From: Alishewanella longhuensis
GTDB taxonomy: Bacteria > Pseudomonadota > Gammaproteobacteria > Enterobacterales > Alteromonadaceae
Assembly: GCF_014653435.1 (NCBI RefSeq)
Contig: NZ_BNAO01000001.1
Location: 248,001 to 312,000 of the forward strand
Length of the DNA stretch: 64,000 nucleotides
Reading direction: 5' to 3'
Shown here in pieces: positions 8,098-18,655 of this stretch. The notes under the pieces are model-generated. The model was not told the origin of the DNA. It searched no databases and saw only the letters and a list, made by a program, of their open reading frames with translations. The translations under genes and the position numbers were made by a program. Every line of letters starts with the position of its first letter. Position 1 is the first letter of the stretch.

Positions 8098-9960
8098 TTG
8101 AATAATCAACAAACACTCCAGCACCAATTAAAGCAAGCCGGTAGCAAAATAAGACGTTTGCTATTACTGCTGCATCGCTATAAAGAAGCCTATACCATCC
8201 AGGGGGCTTTGCTACAGCTGTCTGAACTGGCTAGCCACATCAGCGATATGGCTGATTTTTATCCCGCCATTCATAAAATGGTCTCTGAACAATTACATGC
8301 AGAGAATTTTTATGTGGTTCTATATGACAGCGTGACAGAAGATTACCGCTTGCAGTATTTTTCAGATGAAAAAGACCAACAGTTAATCGCCTCTGTTCCA
8401 ACCAGTGCATTCTCGCGTGGTTTAACTGGTTATGTTGCTCGTCAGCAAAAGCCCTTGTTGTGCGATGAACAGCAGTTCCGGGATTTAGTTGATAGTGGCG
8501 AGATACAAGCGCAAGGCTCACCTTCAGCGCATTGGATGGGGATACCGTTATGGCGGGCTGATACAGTCATCGGCGTGATGGCTATTCAGTCTTACGATAG
8601 CCAATACCGGTATAATGAACAAGATTTGAAGTTGTTTAGTAGTATAGGTGCCCATACGGTAATTGCTTTAGATCGAGTCAGAAGCCGTGAGCTATTGGAA
8701 AGCACGGTAAAAGAACGGACGCAGCAACTACTGCAAATTAATGATTCTTTGCAAAAAGAAATCAAAGAACGTATCCATGGTGAACAACTGCAAGCGGCGC
8801 TATACAAAATTTCAGAGTTAACCGCCAGTAGTCAGGATATGCACACCTTTTACAAAGCGATACATAAGGTGTTGTGCGGTTTAATGGCTGCTGAAAACTG
8901 TTATATCGCACTACTCGATGCTGAACAAACTAAGTTGACCTTTCCTTTTTATGTTGACCAGTTTAGTCCTGCAGCTCGCGACAGACCTCTTAGCCGCGGC
9001 TTTACTGAATATGTTATTCGCTGTGCCGAAGCTCGCTTAATTAATACGGAGCAAGCTACTGTTTTGGTCGAACAAGGCGAAATCCGCCGCGGTATGAGTA
9101 GCTTAAATCAGCCGAGTCGTCATTCTAATAGTTGGCTTGGCGCACCACTTAAAATTGAGCAAAAAGTTATCGGGGTGATTGCTGTACAGTCATACGAGAG
9201 TGATTATCAGTATTCGGACCAAGAGCTCACCATTTTGCGTTTTGTATCGCAACATATTGCTGTGGCGATTCAGCGTAAACTCACCGCAGAAAAACAAAAA
9301 CTGCATCAAGAGGAGCTGGAGCGCAAGGTGTTTGAAAGCACGCGTGAGCTACGGCAAACCAATTTGTTTTTGCGTTTGCAGGTAGAGGAACGTAAGAAAG
9401 CTGAGCAAAAGCTATTTTACGATGCTAACCACGATGTGCTAACCGGTTTGGCGAACCGACAGATGTTTCTGCAACAACTCAAACAGCAATTTGCCTTGAA
9501 TAAACGGCAGCCACAAACGGGTATGGCGTTATTATTCCTCGATTTGGATCGCTTTAAGCTGATAAATGACACCCTGGGCCATCATGTAGGTGATGCCTTT
9601 TTGGTAGAAAGTAGCAAGCGCTTGCAGAGTGCCGTACGTGAGCATGATTTAGCTGCCCGGTTCGGAGGGGATGAGTTTGTTGTTATGTTGCTTAATTTGC
9701 AAGTTGAGCAAGATGCTGAAGAAATTGCCCAGCGTATCATTGAGAAATTTCGGCAGCCGTACCACTTGGAGAACAATATGGTGCAGGCTGGCGTCAGCAT
9801 CGGTATAGCTCCTTATCTTCCGGATTACCATCACGCCGATGCGATGCTGCGTGATGCGGATGCGGCAATGTACCACGCTAAAGCTTTGGGAAGGGGCCGT
9901 TATGCGGTATTCCAGCCAGGTATGCGCGCTCAGATGTTAAAAGCCTTAAATGGCGGCTAG
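8098..9960 (+). CDS. diguanylate cyclase with two GAF domains
   Basis: Soluble c-di-GMP synthase whose sensing is through two GAF domains. The 620 residues read as GAF1 (about 30-195), a coiled linker, GAF2 (about 230-395), a second coiled segment with a repeated ERKVFESTRELRQTN-like heptad region, and a GGDEF domain (about 440-610). The active site GGDEF is intact at 523-527, and an RxxD inhibitory site (REHD, 514-517) lies exactly five residues before it, so product inhibition is expected. The two GAF copies share internal similarity (both contain AIQSYDS or AVQSYES). The chosen start is TTG, preceded by GGAA; no in-frame ATG lies near. Confidence 0.9.
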   Translation: MNNQQTLQHQLKQAGSKIRRLLLLLHRYKEAYTIQGALLQLSELASHISDMADFYPAIHKMVSEQLHAENFYVVLYDSVTEDYRLQYFSDEKDQQLIASVPTSAFSRGLTGYVARQQKPLLCDEQQFRDLVDSGEIQAQGSPSAHWMGIPLWRADTVIGVMAIQSYDSQYRYNEQDLKLFSSIGAHTVIALDRVRSRELLESTVKERTQQLLQINDSLQKEIKERIHGEQLQAALYKISELTASSQDMHTFYKAIHKVLCGLMAAENCYIALLDAEQTKLTFPFYVDQFSPAARDRPLSRGFTEYVIRCAEARLINTEQATVLVEQGEIRRGMSSLNQPSRHSNSWLGAPLKIEQKVIGVIAVQSYESDYQYSDQELTILRFVSQHIAVAIQRKLTAEKQKLHQEELERKVFESTRELRQTNLFLRLQVEERKKAEQKLFYDANHDVLTGLANRQMFLQQLKQQFALNKRQPQTGMALLFLDLDRFKLINDTLGHHVGDAFLVESSKRLQSAVREHDLAARFGGDEFVVMLLNLQVEQDAEEIAQRIIEKFRQPYHLENNMVQAGVSIGIAPYLPDYHHADAMLRDADAAMYHAKALGRGRYAVFQPGMRAQMLKALNGG

Positions 9961-9976
9961 TTATGCTCTGCTGCCT

Positions 9977-11992
9977 TTAGTTTTTATTCAACATTTGCCG
10001 CAAACGGGCAATATTAGCCAGGCCCGTTTGTTGGCGCTGCTCTTCGGTTTTTGGCTGATTCGGCTTTTGCCACTCTAAATCATCCTGCGGTAATTCAGTC
10101 AGAAAGCGGCTCGGTTCGGGCCGAATCGTTTCACCATACTGGCGTCTTTCTCTGGCATAGGTAAAGATGAGTTCGCGTTGTGCCCGGGTAATGCCCACGT
10201 AAGCTAGGCGCCGTTCCTCTTCAACATTATCTTCATCAATGCTGCTTTGATGCGGCAAGATCCCTTCTTCCATGCCCACCATAAACACAAAGGGAAACTC
10301 CAGACCTTTAGAGGCATGCAAGGTCAGTAGCTGCACCTGATCGGCGTTATCTTCCTGCTCTTGCCGTTCTAACATATCCCGCAAGCATAACTTACTGACC
10401 ACCTCTGTTAATGGCAGCGCTGGCTCGTCATCTTTACCTTCCAGCATTTCCGTGATCCAGCGATATAATTCATTGACGTTTTTCAGTGCCATTTCGGCGG
10501 CTTTGGGGCTGGGACTGGTTTCAAATAACCAGGCTTCGTAATGGCTTTGCCGGATTAAATCGCGAATAGCCTCTGCCGGTTCAGCCCGCTGTGCGTTATC
10601 GGCCAGTTGTGCAATCCACTGTGCAAATTGCTGTACCGCTTGTAAGCCTCGGGCTGGCAAATGCTTAGCCAGCTCTGGATGGCAGCAGGCAGCAAATAGG
10701 CTGATATGCAACTGATTGGCCAGGTTACCGACTTTTTCCAGGGTGGCATGGCCAATCTCACGCCGTGGCACATTGATAATACGTAGTAGGGCATTGTCAT
10801 CATCCTGATTTACCAATAAGCGTAAATAGGCCATGATATCTTTGATTTCACTGCGGGAGAAAAACGAGGTACCGCCTGAGATCCGATAAGGAATTCGGTT
10901 GGTCATCAGTGATTTTTCAAATACCCGGGATTGATGATTGCCGCGGTACAAAATGGCATAGTCGCGGTAATGGCTGCGATTGGTAAAACGATGCGAGATA
11001 ATTTCGGCAACAACTTTTTCGGCTTCGTCCTCTTCATGTTTACAGGGCAAAACTTTAAGGGGTACGCCATAGCCATTGACACTAAAAAGCTTTTTTTCAA
11101 ACTCGTGTGGGTTATTGGCGATTAAAATATTAGCGGCTTTGAGGATCCGCTCGGCCGAGCGATAGTTCTGCTCCAGCTTTATCACGTTAAGTTCTGGGAA
11201 GTCTTTTTTCAACAACACCAGATTCTGCGGTCGGGCGCCGCGCCAGGAATAGATAGATTGATCATCATCTCCCACCACGGTAAAGCGGCGGCGTTCCCCT
11301 ACCAGCCATTTTACCAGCTCGTATTGGCTGGTATTGGTATCCTGATATTCATCAACCAGCAGATAACGGACTTTTTGTTGCCAGCGCTCACGTGTCTCGC
11401 TGTGATGTTGAAACAGTAAGGTTGGTAACATAATTAAATCGTCAAAATCAAAGGCGTTGCAGGCTTTTAGCATATTACTGTATTGCTGGTAGTAATTCGC
11501 CAAGCTAATGCTATCGGCATCCTGGGCTTGCTGCAGTGCTAGAGCAGGTAGCGTCAAATCATTTTTCCAACTAGAGATTTTACTTTGCAGCGCTTTAAGC
11601 AGATCTTTATCGCCGTTATAGTCATTTTCCGTCAGTTGCTTTAACAAGCCGAAGCTATCTTGATCATCAAACAAGCTAAAATTAGCTTTATAACCCAGCT
11701 GACGGTATTCCTTTTTTAAAATATCTAGCCCCAGCGTATGGAAGGTCGAGATTGTCAGGCCACGGGTAGCTGTTTTAGGTAGCTGAGCGTTAATACGTTC
11801 GCGCATTTCCCGGGCGGCTTTATTGGTGAAGGTAACCGCAGCAATATGCCGTGCTGGCATTTCACATTGCTGAATAAGATAAGCAATTTTATTGATAATC
11901 ACCCGGGTTTTGCCGCTACCGGCACCTGCCAGCACCAAACAGGGCCCTGAGATAAACTTTACTGCCGCATCTTGCTGTGGATTTAACTTCAT
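9977..11992 (-). CDS. rep: ATP-dependent DNA helicase Rep
   Basis: Superfamily 1 3'-5' helicase that helps replication forks pass protein roadblocks and restarts stalled forks. The 671 residues are the Rep length. Visible motifs are the Q-motif region LNPQQDAAV, Walker [10 protein letters not shown], motif Ia [10 protein letters not shown], motif [10 protein letters not shown], motif [16 protein letters not shown], motif IV EQNYRS, and the C-terminal [12 protein letters not shown] (motif V) and VGITRAQ (motif VI). The short C-terminal tail without the UvrD extension favours Rep over UvrD. It is transcribed away from ubiK. Confidence 0.95.
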   Translation of the reverse strand: MKLNPQQDAAVKFISGPCLVLAGAGSGKTRVIINKIAYLIQQCEMPARHIAAVTFTNKAAREMRERINAQLPKTATRGLTISTFHTLGLDILKKEYRQLGYKANFSLFDDQDSFGLLKQLTENDYNGDKDLLKALQSKISSWKNDLTLPALALQQAQDADSISLANYYQQYSNMLKACNAFDFDDLIMLPTLLFQHHSETRERWQQKVRYLLVDEYQDTNTSQYELVKWLVGERRRFTVVGDDDQSIYSWRGARPQNLVLLKKDFPELNVIKLEQNYRSAERILKAANILIANNPHEFEKKLFSVNGYGVPLKVLPCKHEEDEAEKVVAEIISHRFTNRSHYRDYAILYRGNHQSRVFEKSLMTNRIPYRISGGTSFFSRSEIKDIMAYLRLLVNQDDDNALLRIINVPRREIGHATLEKVGNLANQLHISLFAACCHPELAKHLPARGLQAVQQFAQWIAQLADNAQRAEPAEAIRDLIRQSHYEAWLFETSPSPKAAEMALKNVNELYRWITEMLEGKDDEPALPLTEVVSKLCLRDMLERQEQEDNADQVQLLTLHASKGLEFPFVFMVGMEEGILPHQSSIDEDNVEEERRLAYVGITRAQRELIFTYARERRQYGETIRPEPSRFLTELPQDDLEWQKPNQPKTEEQRQQTGLANIARLRQMLNKN

Positions 11993-12164
11993 TAACGTAC
12001 CTTTTGGGCGTATTGACGATTACTGAGAGTTTTCGCCGCTGGGTTGCTGGTATTGTAACGAAATTTAGCGCTAAATAGCATTCGCGATTGTGGTTTTGGC
12101 GGTAGAATAGCGGTAAAGATTGAGTTAAAGCCCGCATAGCCTTCATGCGATAAAGGAGAGTAAG

Positions 12165-12470
12165 ATGATCGATCCGAAAAAAATTGAAGAGATTGCCAAG
12201 CAAATTGGTAACGCCATTCCGCCACAGGTAAGACAATTTGCCGATGACGTGGAAGCCAAAGTAAAACAGGTATTGCAGGCCAAACTTGCTGATTTAGACT
12301 TTGTCAGCCGTGAGGAGTTTGATGTGCAGCGCCAGGTATTGTTGCGGACTCGCGAAAAAGTGGAGCAGATGGAACAGCAATTGGCTGTGCTGTTGGCAGA
12401 AAAGAACACTGCGAGCGAGAAGATTCAGCAATTTGATACAGCAGAGTTGCCTTCGTCTGATCAAAAATAA
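12165..12470 (+). CDS. ubiK: ubiquinone biosynthesis accessory factor UbiK
   Basis: UbiK (formerly YqiC, BMFP family) is a small coiled-coil protein that helps the soluble Ubi complex with UbiJ in aerobic ubiquinone synthesis. The 101-residue product starts MIDPKKIEEIAKQIGNAIPP and continues with the conserved QVLQAKLADLDFVSREEFDVQ segment. It then forms a long C-terminal heptad region with MEQQLAVLLAEK. An AGGAG site precedes the ATG. It is monocistronic and divergent from rep. Confidence 0.94.
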   Translation: MIDPKKIEEIAKQIGNAIPPQVRQFADDVEAKVKQVLQAKLADLDFVSREEFDVQRQVLLRTREKVEQMEQQLAVLLAEKNTASEKIQQFDTAELPSSDQK

Positions 12471-12514
12471 GTTCGGTTAATCTTAGATCGGGTTGACCGT
12501 GGTTTTTTCGATAA

Positions 12515-12541
12515 CTAACGCCAGCAAGATGCTGGCGTTAG
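12515..12541. terminator. inverted repeat between convergent ubiK and qmcA genes
   Basis: A perfect 11-bp inverted repeat (CTAACGCCAGC / GCTGGCGTTAG) with a 5-nt loop lies between two converging genes. Neither side has a strong T tract, so terminator function in both directions is likely but not certain. Confidence 0.6.
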
Positions 12542-12566
12542 TTAACAAACACGTAGAAAACAGGGG

Positions 12567-13502
12567 CTATTTCCTCGGCTGAGCGACTTTTAAGATCTCG
12601 GTGAGTCCTGCTACGGCCCCCCCGATATTGGCCAGTTCGGCTGGGACTATCATGGTATTGTTGGTTTTCGCCAGGTTACCAAACTCTTTAACATATTGTT
12701 CGGCAACGCGAAGACTCACGGCTTCCTGTCCGCCCGGATGATTAATGGCTTCGGCAATTTGCCGGATACCTTCTGCGGTGGCAATGGCAATCAGCTCGAT
12801 TTCGCGGGCGCGACCTTCGGCTTCGTTAATTTGCCGCATCTTGTCACCTTCTGACAGGTTAATCACTTCCTGTTTTTGACCTTCAGAAACGTTAATCATG
12901 GCCTGGCGTTCACCTTCTGATTTAGCAATGGCAGCACGACGTTCACGCTCGGCACGCATTTGCTGCTCTAGTGCATCTTTTATACTCAGTGGTAACTCAA
13001 TATCGGCTATTTCATAGCGCAGAACCTTGACGCCCCAGGGAGCCGCGGCTTCATCTAACGCTTTCACCACTTCTTCATTAATTTTGGCGCGTTCTTCAAA
13101 GGTTTTGTCTAAATCTGTTTGCCCTATTACCGAGCGCATGGTGGTTTGCGCAAGCTGGGCAGCCGCATAGCGATAATTGTTAATGCCATAACTGGCTTTG
13201 TGTGGATCAATCACCTGAATATACAAAATACCGTCGATACCGACCTGAATGTTGTCTTTGGTAACGCAGGTTTGGCGTTGTACATCAATGACCTCTTCTT
13301 TTAAAGTATGGATATAAGCCACTTTGTCGACAAAGGGGATAAGAATATGAAAGCCAGAATCCAGGGTCCGTGAATATTTACCTAAACGCTCAACAACATA
13401 GTTACTTCGTTGTGGCACCACACGGGCAGATTTAAAAATAATGATTACGACGGCTAAGGCGAAGCCGAGCGTTAATACGGTTTGAATATCCAATTGTTCC
13501 AT
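12567..13502 (-). CDS. qmcA: SPFH/Band 7 protein, QmcA-type paraslipin
   Basis: Membrane scaffold of the stomatin/prohibitin superfamily, implicated in membrane domain organisation and in FtsH-linked quality control. The 311 residues show one N-terminal membrane segment (about 8-25), the Band 7 entry VVPQRSNYVVERLGKYSRTLDSGFH split by a conserved Gly-Phe, and the paraslipin block TMRSVIGQTDLDKTFEERAKIN. These are followed by an Ala/Glu-rich coiled coil (RAERERRAAIAKSEGERQA). The short C-terminus is typical of the E. coli QmcA group. An NfeD protein is encoded immediately upstream in the same direction, the classic pairing for this family. Confidence 0.92.
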   Translation of the reverse strand: MEQLDIQTVLTLGFALAVVIIIFKSARVVPQRSNYVVERLGKYSRTLDSGFHILIPFVDKVAYIHTLKEEVIDVQRQTCVTKDNIQVGIDGILYIQVIDPHKASYGINNYRYAAAQLAQTTMRSVIGQTDLDKTFEERAKINEEVVKALDEAAAPWGVKVLRYEIADIELPLSIKDALEQQMRAERERRAAIAKSEGERQAMINVSEGQKQEVINLSEGDKMRQINEAEGRAREIELIAIATAEGIRQIAEAINHPGGQEAVSLRVAEQYVKEFGNLAKTNNTMIVPAELANIGGAVAGLTEILKVAQPRK

Positions 13503-13523
13503 CTTTAGTCCCTCTGTTGTTGG

Positions 13524-13994
13524 TTATTGTGGATGCTTTTCCCGGGCAACCTGTAAGTGGATACCCTGATTAGCAGTAACCCAGGCGAGTTCGCCCGCTT
13601 TTAACTCATCGGTAGAATGCGCATCCCATTGCACACCATTCAAAAGCACACGGCCCTGACCTTGTTGAAAGTCGACCAAGACCGTAACGCGATCGCCAAT
13701 ATCCTGACTTAGTGTACTGGGCTGTTCATTCGTGTCTGCAGTATAGCCAACGAACCAACGTTTAAAACGCCCACGGGCAGTAAATAGCAGCAGTAAGCTG
13801 ACCAGGCCAAAGATAGTGTACTGGGCACTGGCGGACTCAATAAGTCCGAAATGTAATAGGATACCGACCACAATGGCACCTACTCCCAGAAAGACGGCCA
13901 CTATACTGGTGGCCAGCAGTTCAGTAAGGATAAGTACCACACCAATAATGATCCAAATCATTGCTGTGCTCAAAATCACCTCCGTAAACATCAT
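13524..13994 (-). CDS. NfeD family membrane protein
   Basis: Short NfeD partner of the adjacent SPFH protein (E. coli YbbK/QmcA and YbbL arrangement). The 156 residues have two or three hydrophobic segments in the first 70 residues (IIIGVVLILTELLATSIVAV, then GVGAIVVGILLHFGL, then a TIFGLVSLLLLF segment). A C-terminal OB-fold follows, with GDRVTVLVDFQQGQGRVLLNG and the conserved WDAHS. It lacks the serine protease domain of long NfeD proteins. Twenty-one bases separate it from the SPFH gene, so they form an operon. Confidence 0.88.
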   Translation of the reverse strand: MMFTEVILSTAMIWIIIGVVLILTELLATSIVAVFLGVGAIVVGILLHFGLIESASAQYTIFGLVSLLLLFTARGRFKRWFVGYTADTNEQPSTLSQDIGDRVTVLVDFQQGQGRVLLNGVQWDAHSTDELKAGELAWVTANQGIHLQVAREKHPQ

Positions 13995-14068
13995 TCTTTG
14001 AAAGTAGTTTAGCGTTAAACAACAGCTTTGCTAACCATTAATTTACAAAAAGTGTAAGCAAGTATAGT

Positions 14069-15127
14069 TTAGTTCGCTGTTAGCTGTTGGTCTAATATCT
14101 GTAAAAAACTTAAAACCGTTTCAACTACTTGGTGATAAAACTCAACGTCGACTTTATCGGCGGTATCGTTCGGCGTATGGTAGTCGGCATGATCAGCTAC
14201 TCCGAAGTAAATAAAAGGTACGCCTTGCTGATGAAATACGCCATGGTCTGAACTCAGTGTCCAATCCTGAGTATTGCCGGCTAAATACCAAGGACGATCG
14301 TGAGCGGGGATAAGCTTTACCGCGCTTTGGGGCTGTAGCTGATCGATTAGGGGAAGTAACCAGGGGTGATGGTAAGTGCCAACAGCGAACAACAGCTGAT
14401 GGGTATCACGGCTTAACATATCAATATTAATATTAAAGCTAAGTTGTTCTGGTTGTAATAAACCGGTGCGAAATAGCGCAACAGCACCTTGCAAACCTTT
14501 TTCTTCACTATCCAAAGCGATAAATAGCACCGGATGCTGTAGAGGCTTCGCTTTGAGATACCGCGCCAGTTCTAACATAGCGGCTACACCAGAGGCATTA
14601 TCATCGGCACCATAGAAAATGCTATCGCCATGCATGCCTAAGTGATCATAGTGTGCGGTAATTACCAAGGGTTTCAAGTCTGGTGTTGTACCAGGTAATA
14701 AGCCCAGTACATTAGCGGCATTTTCGACGCCTGGAATAGTGGCATTTTTGCCTCTAAGCCAGCGGCCTAATGAAAAATGCTCAGTGACGCTGTAAGGATG
14801 TAAAAAGCCTGCTGTGCCCGCTGGTTCCAGGCCAATAGCGGCAAATTGTTCGGCTATCCATTCTCTGGCTGCAATACCGCCGGGCGTACCTGGTGCACGG
14901 CCCTGGCGTTCAGCATCAGCCAGCCAGCGTAAATCTGCCATCATCTGTTCACTGTTAATGCGGTTTAAGGTTGCTGGCGCCACGCTATTTGGTGTGATTA
15001 AACGGATACGCTCAGCTTCCAGCTCAGTGAGCTGAGCTAGCCAGAATGGTTTTAGCATGCTGTATGCAAGCGCGATTAAAATAAGCAATAAAGCGGGTAT
15101 TACAAAGCGTTTTTTCTTTAATAACAT
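14069..15127 (-). CDS. M28 family zinc metallopeptidase
   Basis: Predicted membrane-anchored aminopeptidase facing the periplasm. The 352 residues begin with one hydrophobic segment (about 8-28). Zinc-binding motifs of the M28 family are in order: HYDHLG (His ligand), GADDNASG (bridging Asp), DSEEKGL (catalytic Glu and Glu ligand), NIDM (Asp ligand) and a C-terminal SSDHGVFHQQG/HADYH His ligand region. A stretch with ADAERQGRAPGTPGG before the domain is typical of this family. The physiological substrate is unknown. It is monocistronic as far as can be seen. Confidence 0.88.
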   Translation of the reverse strand: MLLKKKRFVIPALLLILIALAYSMLKPFWLAQLTELEAERIRLITPNSVAPATLNRINSEQMMADLRWLADAERQGRAPGTPGGIAAREWIAEQFAAIGLEPAGTAGFLHPYSVTEHFSLGRWLRGKNATIPGVENAANVLGLLPGTTPDLKPLVITAHYDHLGMHGDSIFYGADDNASGVAAMLELARYLKAKPLQHPVLFIALDSEEKGLQGAVALFRTGLLQPEQLSFNINIDMLSRDTHQLLFAVGTYHHPWLLPLIDQLQPQSAVKLIPAHDRPWYLAGNTQDWTLSSDHGVFHQQGVPFIYFGVADHADYHTPNDTADKVDVEFYHQVVETVLSFLQILDQQLTAN

Positions 15128-15186
15128 AACAACTTCCTTTCAACGTCTCGCTTTATGATAACCCGTTTTATACAGAAGTGACTAAC

Positions 15187-15534
15187 TCATTGCGCAGCAA
15201 CAATTTTAATTTCTATCTTCCAGTGGGGATCGGCCAGCTTCGCCGCAACAGTTGTCCGAGCTGGTGCTTTACCTACCGGCAGCCAGGCATCCCACACCTG
15301 ATTCATAGCGGCATAATCAGCCAAATCTGCTAAAAAGATGGTGGCGTCTACCAGTTTTCCCCTGTCGCTAAAGCAACGCTCCAGTACTGCATCGACTTGT
15401 TTTAATACATTCTCAGTTTGGCTTGTAATGTCGTTGGCATCAGTGTCAGGCACCATGCCGGCGCAGAAAATCAAGCCATTAACAATGACGGCTTCTGAAT
15501 AACGGCTGGTTGTATCAATCCGCTGTAAGCTCAT
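15187..15534 (-). CDS. RidA family deaminase
   Basis: RidA proteins hydrolyse reactive enamine/imine intermediates made by PLP enzymes, such as the 2-aminoacrylate formed by threonine/serine dehydratases. The 115 residues have the YjgF/RidA fold motifs: RYSEAVIVNGLIFCAG near the start, DITSQTENVLKQVDAVL, and the C-terminal PARTTVAAKLADP. The last of these contains the conserved Arg that binds the carboxylate. It is a RidA subfamily member rather than the archetype: the sequence lacks the canonical GP..QA start. An AGGTAG site precedes the ATG. Confidence 0.85.
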   Translation of the reverse strand: MSLQRIDTTSRYSEAVIVNGLIFCAGMVPDTDANDITSQTENVLKQVDAVLERCFSDRGKLVDATIFLADLADYAAMNQVWDAWLPVGKAPARTTVAAKLADPHWKIEIKIVAAQ

Positions 15535-15602
15535 ATCTACCTCACTTTTTTAGAGTTAACCGTGCAAAGATAGCAAAGTATTGTCAAGAATATAAGAAAG
15601 GT

Positions 15603-15636
15603 AAAAAGGGCGTACTGTCAAATTAATCAGTACGCC
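15603..15636 (-). terminator. terminator of the DUF2884 gene
   Basis: A 9-bp stem (GGCGTACTG / CAGTACGCC, 15609-15636) with a 10-nt loop is followed on the minus strand by CCTTTTTAC. Confidence 0.8.
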
Positions 15637-15696
15637 AAGGTTGTGGTTGGGAGTTACAGGGTAGTGTGGCGTTGCATTATGGTGCTAAGGAGCCCG

Positions 15697-16479
15697 CTAG
15701 TTATTTACCAAAGTACTGTCGGCAAAGAGGTCAAACTTAGCCATAGCCGGTATCCGTTGTTGTATGCTGCTCTCTATAGCATTCAGGTTTTGCATCTCTG
15801 CACAGAGTGCTTCGCTATCTTGCTCTAACCGTTCAGCTTTGGCTTGCAGGCTTTGCTCAAGTTCGTTGCCAAAATGTTCCATTTTCTGGCCGAAGGCTTC
15901 CATACGCTGCTCAAAGTTTCCTTGACCACTCATCATAGCTTTACCCATTTGCAGCATAATATTGCCCATACTGTCCTGCACTAAGTTTTCAATTGCGCTA
16001 CTGAACTCATCGTCAAACGCCTGATCTAATTTTGATAACTGGCTACCTTTTAACTCCAGCGTCTTATCATTTCGTATAATAATGCTATCGGTAGTGTCTT
16101 GAATTCTGGCGAAAACCTGTTGCATCGCCGGGTAGTCTGTTAAGGGCTTACCTGTTAGTTCGGAGACAACCTGTGAAAGCGCATCGGTTGCCAATACCAT
16201 AGCCTGGCCGACAATCTCCACAGTAGAGGTGGCTTGTTGGCGCACGCCTGCTTGATATTGTCGTAGTAGTTTTTTGGTATCGGCATCGGTAGTTTGTTTT
16301 TCACCTGCTAACCAAAGCTGGCCGTTATTGTCGATGCGCCATAAATCTTGTTGGTTGCTTTGTAATGCGACAACCTGATTGTTGATAAGCAAATCATGTT
16401 CTAGCTTAAAGTTACAGCTAGAATTGGCGTTCGCTTGGCTGGCAATAAGTAAGCTGGAGGCAATAAATAATGTTTTCAT
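15697..16479 (-). CDS. DUF2884 family (YggN-like) periplasmic protein
   Basis: Function unknown. The 260-residue precursor has a signal peptide (about 1-18, ending ANA) and a single Cys soon after. It then has the YggN-like sequence order: a short beta-rich N-terminus (DLWRIDNNGQLWLAGE), a helical region RQYQAGVRQQATSTVEIVGQ, and a long Gln/Met/Glu-rich helical C-terminal half (MEAFGQKMEHFGNELEQ) likely to be coiled coil. It is monocistronic with its own terminator. Confidence 0.78.
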   Translation of the reverse strand: MKTLFIASSLLIASQANANSSCNFKLEHDLLINNQVVALQSNQQDLWRIDNNGQLWLAGEKQTTDADTKKLLRQYQAGVRQQATSTVEIVGQAMVLATDALSQVVSELTGKPLTDYPAMQQVFARIQDTTDSIIIRNDKTLELKGSQLSKLDQAFDDEFSSAIENLVQDSMGNIMLQMGKAMMSGQGNFEQRMEAFGQKMEHFGNELEQSLQAKAERLEQDSEALCAEMQNLNAIESSIQQRIPAMAKFDLFADSTLVNN

Positions 16480-16840
16480 TTTATGGTCCTTTACATAGTC
16501 ATTACTGCTGTTTCAGTCGTCTAATTAAAGCAAAGGTGATGCCAAAGTTAAGATTTTGATTTTTAATGATTAATTATTTTGCTGTGCAGCTGTCGAGCTT
16601 GATTTTTAGCAAATATTGCTATTTTTTAGTCAATTTTTTAAAACCAGTTTGGCATTTATAAAGACTACTTACCTGGTAGCCGCATCATGCTATGACTTGG
16701 GTATTGGTCTTGGATGGGATTAATTAGGGACATAAAGAGGTTTTTAATTACTTATTGGAATAAAGAAGAGAGATCCATTCTTTTACCTACACCCATATGG
16801 ATGGCTAAAATGGACGCAATATATTATCGCAGGGTATTTT
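16480..16840. other. gene-free AT-rich stretch upstream of cysJ
   Basis: 361 bp of low GC between the divergent DUF2884 and cysJ genes. It must hold the cysJIH promoter, and CysB control is expected from the pathway. I cannot place a convincing -35/-10 pair or CysB site by eye. No RNA gene or repeat is apparent. Confidence 0.4.
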
Positions 16841-18655
16841 ATGCTTTTATCTTCACTTATTGCGCAAGCGAGTCCGTTGTCCGAGCAACAAATCTCGCAA
16901 TTGCAGGGGTTAGTCAGTCAGCTTAATCCTATTCAGCAAGCCTGGGTTAGTGGTTATCTTGCTGCCAGCGCCCAGTTAGCTGGGCAAAGCGTTGCGGCTG
17001 CACCCACTGCAGTAGCCGCGCCTGCTGCCACCTTTACCATATTATTTGGCTCGCAAACGGGCAATGCCAAGCACGTGGCGCAAGATATCGGTGATGCCGC
17101 CAGTGCCAAAGGCTTTGCCGTTAAAGTGCAGGATTTAGCAGAATACAAAGCGGCTAATCTGAAAAATGAACGCTATTTGGTGATTGTTACCTCTACTTAT
17201 GGTGAAGGTGAGCCGCCAGAAAATGCTATTAGCTTTTATAACTATTTGTTTAGTAAAAAAGCACCACAATTACCAGAATTACGCTATGCCGTGTTGGGCT
17301 TAGGCGATACCAGCTACGAGTTTTTCTGCAAAACGGCGCAAGATTTTGATCAGCGTTTAGCCGAATTAGGTGCAAAAGCCGTGATTGCGCGTGCCGATTT
17401 GGATGTCGATTATGCCGCCGCAGCAGCAACTTGGCAGCAAAACCTGATTACTACCCTAGAGCCCGAGTTTGCTAAAACGCCTGCGGCTTCAGCGGAAGTG
17501 ATTAGCTGGCCAGGCGCTACCCAAACTGCCGCTGCGGTGAGCACCTATAGCAAACAGCAGCCATTTAGTGCGGAGCTTTATACCAACCAAAAAATCACTG
17601 GTCGAGATTCCACTAAAGATGTACGGCATATCGAAATTTCGCTAGCGGATTCAGGTTTAAGCTATCAGCCGGGTGATGCACTGGGTGTGTATTTTAGTAA
17701 TGATCCAGCATTAGTACGCGAGCTGTTACTGTTAACCGGGATTGCGGCTGATACTCCGGTAGAGCTTAATGGCCAGCGGTTAACGGTGAGCCAAGCATTA
17801 ACCGATGAACTGGAGTTGACCCAGTCTTATCCTGCCTTTATTGATAAATATGCCAAGGCAAGCCAAAACGCAGTATTGCTATCCTTAGTGGCAGATAAAG
17901 TGGCCTTACGCGCGTATCTGGCCGACCGGCAAATAATTGATATCGTGCGAGAGCATCCGGCATTAATAAATGCTCAGCAATTGATTGAGGCGCTGCGTAA
18001 GCAACAGCCTCGGCTGTATTCTATTGCCTCATCGCAAGCTGAGGTCGAGGAGGAAGTGCATTTAACCGTAGGCGTAGTGCGTTATGACGCCTTTGGTCAG
18101 CCGCATTTGGGTGGTGCCTCGGGCTTTTTAGCCGAGCGCTTAGCCGAAGGTGGCAGTATTAAGGTGTTTGTGGAAAGTAATAATAACTTCCGCTTACCTG
18201 AAAATGATGAAACGCCAGTGATTATGATTGGCCCAGGGACCGGTATAGCGCCGTTTCGTGCCTTTTTACAAGAGCGCGATGCCCGTGGCGCCAGCGGTAA
18301 GAACTGGCTGTTCTTTGGTAACCCGCACTTTACCCAGGATTTCCTGTATCAGGTAGAGCTACAAAATTACTTAAAACAAGGTCTGCTGACTAAGCTGGAT
18401 GTGGCCTTTAGCCGTGATACCGCCGAGAAAGTGTATGTACAGCATAAGCTGCTAAAACACGCTGCGGAAGTTTGGCAATGGCTGGAGCAAGGTGCGCACC
18501 TGTATATTTGCGGTGATGGCGCCCGGATGGCTAAAGATGTGCATCAGGCATTATTAACCATTATTCAGCAGCAAGGTGGCAAAGATGAAAAAGCTGCCCA
18601 GCAGTATTTAGATCAGTTACGTATAGCCAAGCGCTATCAGAAGGATGTGTATTAA
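16841..18655 (+). CDS. cysJ: sulfite reductase (NADPH) flavoprotein subunit CysJ
   Basis: The flavoprotein passes electrons from NADPH through FAD and FMN to the CysI haemoprotein, which reduces sulfite to sulfide. The 604 residues contain an N-terminal flavodoxin domain (about 65-205; FMN loop [12 protein letters not shown], and [13 protein letters not shown]), an FAD domain with RLYSIASS, and an NADPH domain with [29 protein letters not shown] and the aromatic C-terminus KDVY. The length matches E. coli (599). The start has AGGG a few bases upstream. The stop overlaps the cysI start by one base (TAATG), so the two are translationally coupled. Confidence 0.97.
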   Translation: MLLSSLIAQASPLSEQQISQLQGLVSQLNPIQQAWVSGYLAASAQLAGQSVAAAPTAVAAPAATFTILFGSQTGNAKHVAQDIGDAASAKGFAVKVQDLAEYKAANLKNERYLVIVTSTYGEGEPPENAISFYNYLFSKKAPQLPELRYAVLGLGDTSYEFFCKTAQDFDQRLAELGAKAVIARADLDVDYAAAAATWQQNLITTLEPEFAKTPAASAEVISWPGATQTAAAVSTYSKQQPFSAELYTNQKITGRDSTKDVRHIEISLADSGLSYQPGDALGVYFSNDPALVRELLLLTGIAADTPVELNGQRLTVSQALTDELELTQSYPAFIDKYAKASQNAVLLSLVADKVALRAYLADRQIIDIVREHPALINAQQLIEALRKQQPRLYSIASSQAEVEEEVHLTVGVVRYDAFGQPHLGGASGFLAERLAEGGSIKVFVESNNNFRLPENDETPVIMIGPGTGIAPFRAFLQERDARGASGKNWLFFGNPHFTQDFLYQVELQNYLKQGLLTKLDVAFSRDTAEKVYVQHKLLKHAAEVWQWLEQGAHLYICGDGARMAKDVHQALLTIIQQQGGKDEKAAQQYLDQLRIAKRYQKDVY